Shown piece after piece: positions 6,744-9,993 of a stretch of 9,993 nt of DNA. Made by a program: the position numbers and the translations under genes. Source of the DNA: CAYGZA01 sp964354135 (GTDB lineage Bacteria > Planctomycetota > Planctomycetia > Pirellulales > Thermoguttaceae); NCBI GenBank assembly GCA_964354135.1, contig CAYGZA010000252.1, forward strand, positions 1-9,993, given 5' to 3'. The notes below the pieces were generated by a model that ran no database searches, had not been told where the DNA came from, and saw only the letters and a program-made list of their open reading frames with translations. The stretch's first letter is position 1, and the number at the start of each line of letters is the position of its first letter.

Positions 6744-9164
6744 ATGGCGAGTGATCCCGAAGCCCGGTGGCCTGCCAAGGCGGGGGCGGAATCCTCCGTC
6801 CCTAGGGCACCGGGCGAGCCGGCACGCGCTAAAGGAGCGTCGCGGACCAACGGCTCCGCCCGCTTTCCGGGAACACGGTTCGCCAACTGGACCGTCGGCC
6901 TCTCCGCCGGGGTCCTGTTGATCATCTCGATCGGCGGCTACCTTTACCATCGCGGCCAGTTGGCCGACATCGCGGCCGAGCATCTCCGGCTTCTGGTCAC
7001 CGGACCTGCCCGATTCCAGACGGGGGTGCCGAACCGGTTCACGGTCGATACCAGCTCGATCACGGGGGCCGCCCTGCAGGTCCCCATTGAGTTTGCCCTC
7101 TACTCACCGGACGGTGGCCTGCTCTATACGCACAAGGAGCGCACGGACGAGGGGGGCCACTTGGCCGTGGAGGTCCCGTCCAACGTCGAGGTTCCCTCAT
7201 GGTTGACCCTCGATGTAGTGGGAACTCACCGGGGCAGGTCGGAGCGCGTGGAAGTTCGCCTGGAGGTGGCATCGCCCCGCGCGTTGCCCCGCCTTTCGCT
7301 CGACAGGTCCGGCTACCGGGTCGGAGAGACCGTCCGATACCGTTTGCTCGTCGTTTCCCGTCTCCGCTGGACGGCCGATCGCCCGTTGTCCGTCCGCTTT
7401 GAGGTTCTCGATCCTCGAGGCAAGGCGGTGCCCGGTCTGGCCCAGGAGAAGAGCACCGCCACGGGGGTTGCGTGCGGCGAGTTCAGAATCGCCCAGGAAA
7501 CGCGGTTCCCTCTGGGGCAGTATTCCTTGGTGGCCAAGAGCCGCGACGGTTCGTTCCCCACAGCGCGGCAGGCATTCTGGCTGAGCCCGGGCAAGGACCC
7601 CGGCGCGGTGCGGCCGAAGTCCGCTGCCGCGGACGGCGGAACGCCCCCGCCTCCCGGGAAGACCATCTCTGCTTCTCAGGGAACGCTCCACGTGATGTTC
7701 TGCCCGGAAGGGGGCGAGCTGACGGCCGGCCTGGAGCACCGGGTCTATTACTCGGCTTTCGATTCCCACGGCCGGCCGGTGCGACTGAGGGGAAGAATCG
7801 TCGACAGCCGGGATCGCAGCGTGGCGCCTTTCGAGTCCACCTCCGAAGGCTTGGGGACGTTCTCTCTCGAGCCGGTGCTCGGCGAAACGTATCGCCTGAA
7901 GATCGAAAGCCCGGCAGGAACCAAGTTGGAGCCCCGGTTGCCCGACGTTGCTTCCCACCCCGTGGTGCTGACCACGGGGCTGGGCGTCTTTGAGGCCGGC
8001 AAACCCCTGGAATTCAACGTTCGTGCGGCGGAGAACGGGATACCGCTGGTGGCTGCCGCGGCCTGCCGCGGGGCCCTGGTGGGCCAGCACGCGCTGGTGA
8101 CCGCGGGGAAGTCCAACCCCGGAGCGATCTCTCTGGACGACGAAGTGGGCGGCGTCGTCCGCCTCACCCTTTTCGACTGCCGCGCCAGCCCCCCGAAGCC
8201 CGTGGCCGAGCGGCTGGTATACCGCCGACCGCGGCACCGGCTGAGGATCGAGACATTCCCCACCGGCCGGCGTTACTCCGCCGGCCAGCCGGTGGAACTG
8301 ACCTTCCGCGTCACCGACGAGTCGGGGAAACCGACCGCCGCTGTGCTGGCTATTGCGGTCGCGCCGTCTTCTCCTTCTTCTTGGGACCTCGGGAACCCTC
8401 GCGACTGGGAAGCGGCGGATTTTGACTTGCCCGAGGATCCCAAGGCCCCGGCGGCAGTGGACCTTCTTCTAGGTACCTACGGATGGCGCCGTCTTGCGGA
8501 GAAGCCGCGCCAGTCGCTTCGCAACGAGGGCCCGCAAGGACAATCGCCGCCCGCCTCGGCCATTCTCGATGAGCCGCCCGCCCCTCCTGCCGTCTGCGAC
8601 AATCTCAGCGAGCTGCAGGCCCGGTTCCGCGACAGTCTCGCCACCTACCGGGCCAACCGGACCAGGGGACTCAACACGCTGACGACCCTCAGCTTCTTCG
8701 GCGGCGGCGGAGTCATCCTTTGGGTCGCGATGCTCAGCGTGATGAACATCCCTTGCGGGATCCGGCTCTGGATCCCGTCGATGCTCGTGGCGGTCACTTG
8801 CCTGGTAAGCGGGGCGGTGCTCCTGAATCCGGAGCGGCTGAAATCCGGAGCGGAAGGCTCGGTGCCGTTCGTTCCGCATTCCGGGGAGGCGGCCGCAGCC
8901 CAGCCCGACGACGGGGCCAAAATCGTGGTGCGCGAGTACCCGCGCTGGCCCGAAGCGGTCCGGGACAGTCACGAGAGCGAGCGCGCCGAGACGCTTTACT
9001 GGAACCCGCAGCTTGCGACGGACAGAGAAGGGCGTGCGGCAGCCCGATTCACCCTGCCCCAGGCAGCCGGCACGCTCAAAGTCCTGGTCGATGCCCACGC
9101 CGAAGACGGCCGAATCGGATCAGCCTCTACCGAAATCCCCGTCGCCCCTCCGGCGAAGCAATAG
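6744..9164 (+). CDS. membrane-anchored MG2 (macroglobulin-like) domain protein lacking a thioester domain
   Basis: The protein has 806 residues. A positively charged cytoplasmic tail (1-48) precedes a TM segment (49-68). A long periplasmic part follows: an MG2-like domain with LSLDRSGYRVGETVRYRLLV (184-203), a beta domain starting FCPEGGELTAGLEHRVYYSA (319-338), another starting RIETFPTGRRYSAGQPVELT (501-520), and VDLLLGTYGWRRL (572-584), resembling the LLTQGWRRF motif of bacterial MG2/carboxypeptidase-like proteins. A TM hairpin (about 648-667 and 676-694) is followed by ETLYWNPQLATDREGRAAAR (749-768), the strand set that in alpha-2-macroglobulins precedes the thioester domain. Here the protein ends about 40 residues later and no CxEQ motif exists. 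The predicted topology puts both beta regions outside the cytoplasm. GGAG at 6732-6735, 8 nt upstream, supports the start. The function is unknown; a structural or adhesive envelope role is plausible. The gene is divergent from the TolC-type gene. Confidence 0.85.
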   Translation: MASDPEARWPAKAGAESSVPRAPGEPARAKGASRTNGSARFPGTRFANWTVGLSAGVLLIISIGGYLYHRGQLADIAAEHLRLLVTGPARFQTGVPNRFTVDTSSITGAALQVPIEFALYSPDGGLLYTHKERTDEGGHLAVEVPSNVEVPSWLTLDVVGTHRGRSERVEVRLEVASPRALPRLSLDRSGYRVGETVRYRLLVVSRLRWTADRPLSVRFEVLDPRGKAVPGLAQEKSTATGVACGEFRIAQETRFPLGQYSLVAKSRDGSFPTARQAFWLSPGKDPGAVRPKSAAADGGTPPPPGKTISASQGTLHVMFCPEGGELTAGLEHRVYYSAFDSHGRPVRLRGRIVDSRDRSVAPFESTSEGLGTFSLEPVLGETYRLKIESPAGTKLEPRLPDVASHPVVLTTGLGVFEAGKPLEFNVRAAENGIPLVAAAACRGALVGQHALVTAGKSNPGAISLDDEVGGVVRLTLFDCRASPPKPVAERLVYRRPRHRLRIETFPTGRRYSAGQPVELTFRVTDESGKPTAAVLAIAVAPSSPSSWDLGNPRDWEAADFDLPEDPKAPAAVDLLLGTYGWRRLAEKPRQSLRNEGPQGQSPPASAILDEPPAPPAVCDNLSELQARFRDSLATYRANRTRGLNTLTTLSFFGGGGVILWVAMLSVMNIPCGIRLWIPSMLVAVTCLVSGAVLLNPERLKSGAEGSVPFVPHSGEAAAAQPDDGAKIVVREYPRWPEAVRDSHESERAETLYWNPQLATDREGRAAARFTLPQAAGTLKVLVDAHAEDGRIGSASTEIPVAPPAKQ

Positions 9165-9197
9165 CGTCGTACCTCATGGAAGAGGACAATCCACCGA

Positions 9198-9224
9198 TTC
9201 ATCCTTCATCCTTCATCCTTCATC
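9198..9224 (+). repeat. tandem TTCATCC repeat
   Basis: There are three perfect 7-bp units (9198-9218) plus six bases of a fourth. The array lies between the 3' ends of two convergent genes, and its right end overlaps the stop codon of the isochorismatase-family gene, read on the minus strand as ATGAAGG units. Such an array could change length by strand slippage. Confidence 0.85.
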
Positions 9225-9813
9225 ATTCGCCACCCGGCCCCTCTTCCTTCACCAAACGGCTGATCTCCTTGAACTCGGGCGCACCGGCCGTCCGGCACCA
9301 CTCGAACAGGGCGGCCTCGGTCGTTGTGAGCGTCGCGCCGGCGGAATCCATCCGCCCCAGGGCCGTGCGATAATCCATCTCAAACCGCGATCCGACCGCG
9401 TCCGCAGCCACGAAGACCCGCCACCCGTGGCCCAGCAGGTCGAGCACCGTCTGCTGCACGCAGACGTGGGCTTCGACTCCGCACACCAAGAGCTTATGGA
9501 TGCCCTTGTTCTCCAGTTCCTCGAAGATCTCCGGGCACCCGCCGCAACTGAAGGTCAGCTTCGCTGGGATCGGGCCCAAGCGGCCGGCCAACTCCGAAAC
9601 CGTGGGACCTAGCCCGTTGGGATGCTGCTCCGTGGCGACGACCGGCAAGCCGAGGAGCTTGGCGCCGTCGATCAGCCGCCGGATGTTCCAAACGACGCGG
9701 CGGTGGCCCGCAATCGCGGGGACCAACCGCTCTTGTACATCCACGACCAAGAGCGCCGTGTCGCCCGGGGACATCAGCTCCGGGCTGCGGGGAAGAGCAT
9801 GGTTCTGGCTCAT
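9223..9813 (-). CDS. isochorismatase-family cysteine hydrolase
   Basis: This 196-residue protein has the isochorismatase-like fold, whose members hydrolyse isochorismate, nicotinamide or other amides, or have unknown substrates. The family triad is visible: D25 in LLVVDVQERL (21-30), K85 in PAKLTFSCGGC (83-93) and C118 in VCGVEAHVCVQQT (110-122), the latter preceded by the usual G-V-E turn. The segment IRRLIDGAKLLGLPVVATEQ (44-63) fits the YcaC-like/nicotinamidase-related branch. The metal-binding residues of true nicotinamidases are not evident, so I would not assign a substrate. The open frame continues upstream to 9984, but that extension is low-complexity and unlike the family; the start at 9813 gives MSQNHALPRSPELMSPGDTA, and an ATG at 9774 is a second possibility. 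Neither has a strong Shine-Dalgarno. No obvious partner gene is adjacent. Confidence 0.92.
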   Translation of the reverse strand: MSQNHALPRSPELMSPGDTALLVVDVQERLVPAIAGHRRVVWNIRRLIDGAKLLGLPVVATEQHPNGLGPTVSELAGRLGPIPAKLTFSCGGCPEIFEELENKGIHKLLVCGVEAHVCVQQTVLDLLGHGWRVFVAADAVGSRFEMDYRTALGRMDSAGATLTTTEAALFEWCRTAGAPEFKEISRLVKEEGPGGE

Positions 9814-9907
9814 GCCGGCAAGATACCCGATGCTTTGCCGCTGGACTACCCCCGGTCGAGTGGTTCCCGGGCAATGCCCCCTGGCGAGTGCGGCTGCGTA
9901 CCGCGAT

Positions 9908-9944
9908 ACTAGATGGGGTTTCACGATTCCGGGAGGGCGAGGCT
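9908..9944 (+). repeat. dispersed repeat, copy B
   Basis: This segment matches 4099-4135 at 31 of 37 positions, ending in the same CGGGAGGGCGAGGCT core. It is followed at once by GGCTC-CTGCC-GAGCC (9941-9955), a 5-bp stem with a 5-base loop. In copy A the same place holds a different small inverted repeat, so the hairpin is kept while its bases change. It lies upstream of the isochorismatase-family gene. Confidence 0.65.
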
Positions 9945-9993
9945 CCTGCCGAGCCGGGCAAGAACCCAACGTTGGCGACCACAAGTGCGGCTC

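Noticed and set aside
7197..8237. A 346-residue minus-strand open frame inside the MG2 gene
   Set aside because: It has no family motifs and typical shadow composition; the plus frame has a good ribosome binding site, TM segments and MG2 motifs.
9814..9984. An N-terminal extension of the isochorismatase-family protein to an ATG at 9984
   Set aside because: It would read through the dispersed repeat copy and has no resemblance to the family; the catalytic Asp motif is correctly placed from the start at 9813.

Overview
The window looks like chromosomal DNA from a GC-rich bacterium, most probably a planctomycete (Pirellulales-like). This is an inference from gene content: a membrane-anchored PQQ-like propeller with a WPxFRGPGGxG motif, an MG2 (macroglobulin-like) membrane protein, an isochorismatase-family protein of a kind I associate with planctomycetes, and small dispersed GC-rich repeats. 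I see no rRNA, tRNA, CRISPR array, transposase or phage gene. Six protein-coding genes account for most of the sequence. Several long open frames on the opposite strands are GC-driven shadows and were left out.

Left block (1-4053, minus strand): two genes point left. First in transcription order is a membrane-anchored PQQ-like beta-propeller protein (4053-2308). After 118 bp comes a large NuoE-NuoF-type flavoprotein (2189 to beyond position 1, 3' end missing). It fuses a complete NuoE-like [2Fe-2S] domain, a second thioredoxin-like [2Fe-2S] domain, the NADH/FMN-binding NuoF core with its [4Fe-4S] cluster, and the start of a C-terminal ferredoxin-like domain. This is the layout of HydC plus HydB (HndA plus HndC), the diaphorase part of NAD(P)-linked [FeFe] hydrogenases or related complexes. 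The catalytic subunit, if present, would lie beyond the left edge.

Middle (4054-5150): a 374-bp divergent intergenic region holds two copies of a short G-rich repeat, a pair of inverted REP-like hairpins and a possible structured leader. It is followed by pyrE (orotate phosphoribosyltransferase, 4428-4988, plus strand). A polypyrimidine tract lies in the convergent gap after pyrE.

Right block (5151-9993): a TolC/CzcC-type outer-membrane efflux protein (minus) is divergent from a three-TM MG2-domain protein (plus). The MG2 protein has an A2M-like C-terminal beta segment but no thioester domain. A 7-bp tandem repeat lies between its 3' end and a convergent isochorismatase-family hydrolase (minus), and touches the hydrolase stop codon. 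The right edge carries another copy of the G-rich dispersed repeat found upstream of pyrE.

Functionally, the left block suggests redox metabolism (NADH/ferredoxin-linked electron transfer), pyrE is pyrimidine biosynthesis, and the right block is envelope-related. I see no defence system, gene cluster for a natural product or other clearly new system. The most distinctive items are the NuoE-NuoF fusion, the MG2 protein without a thioester domain, and the palindromic repeats.
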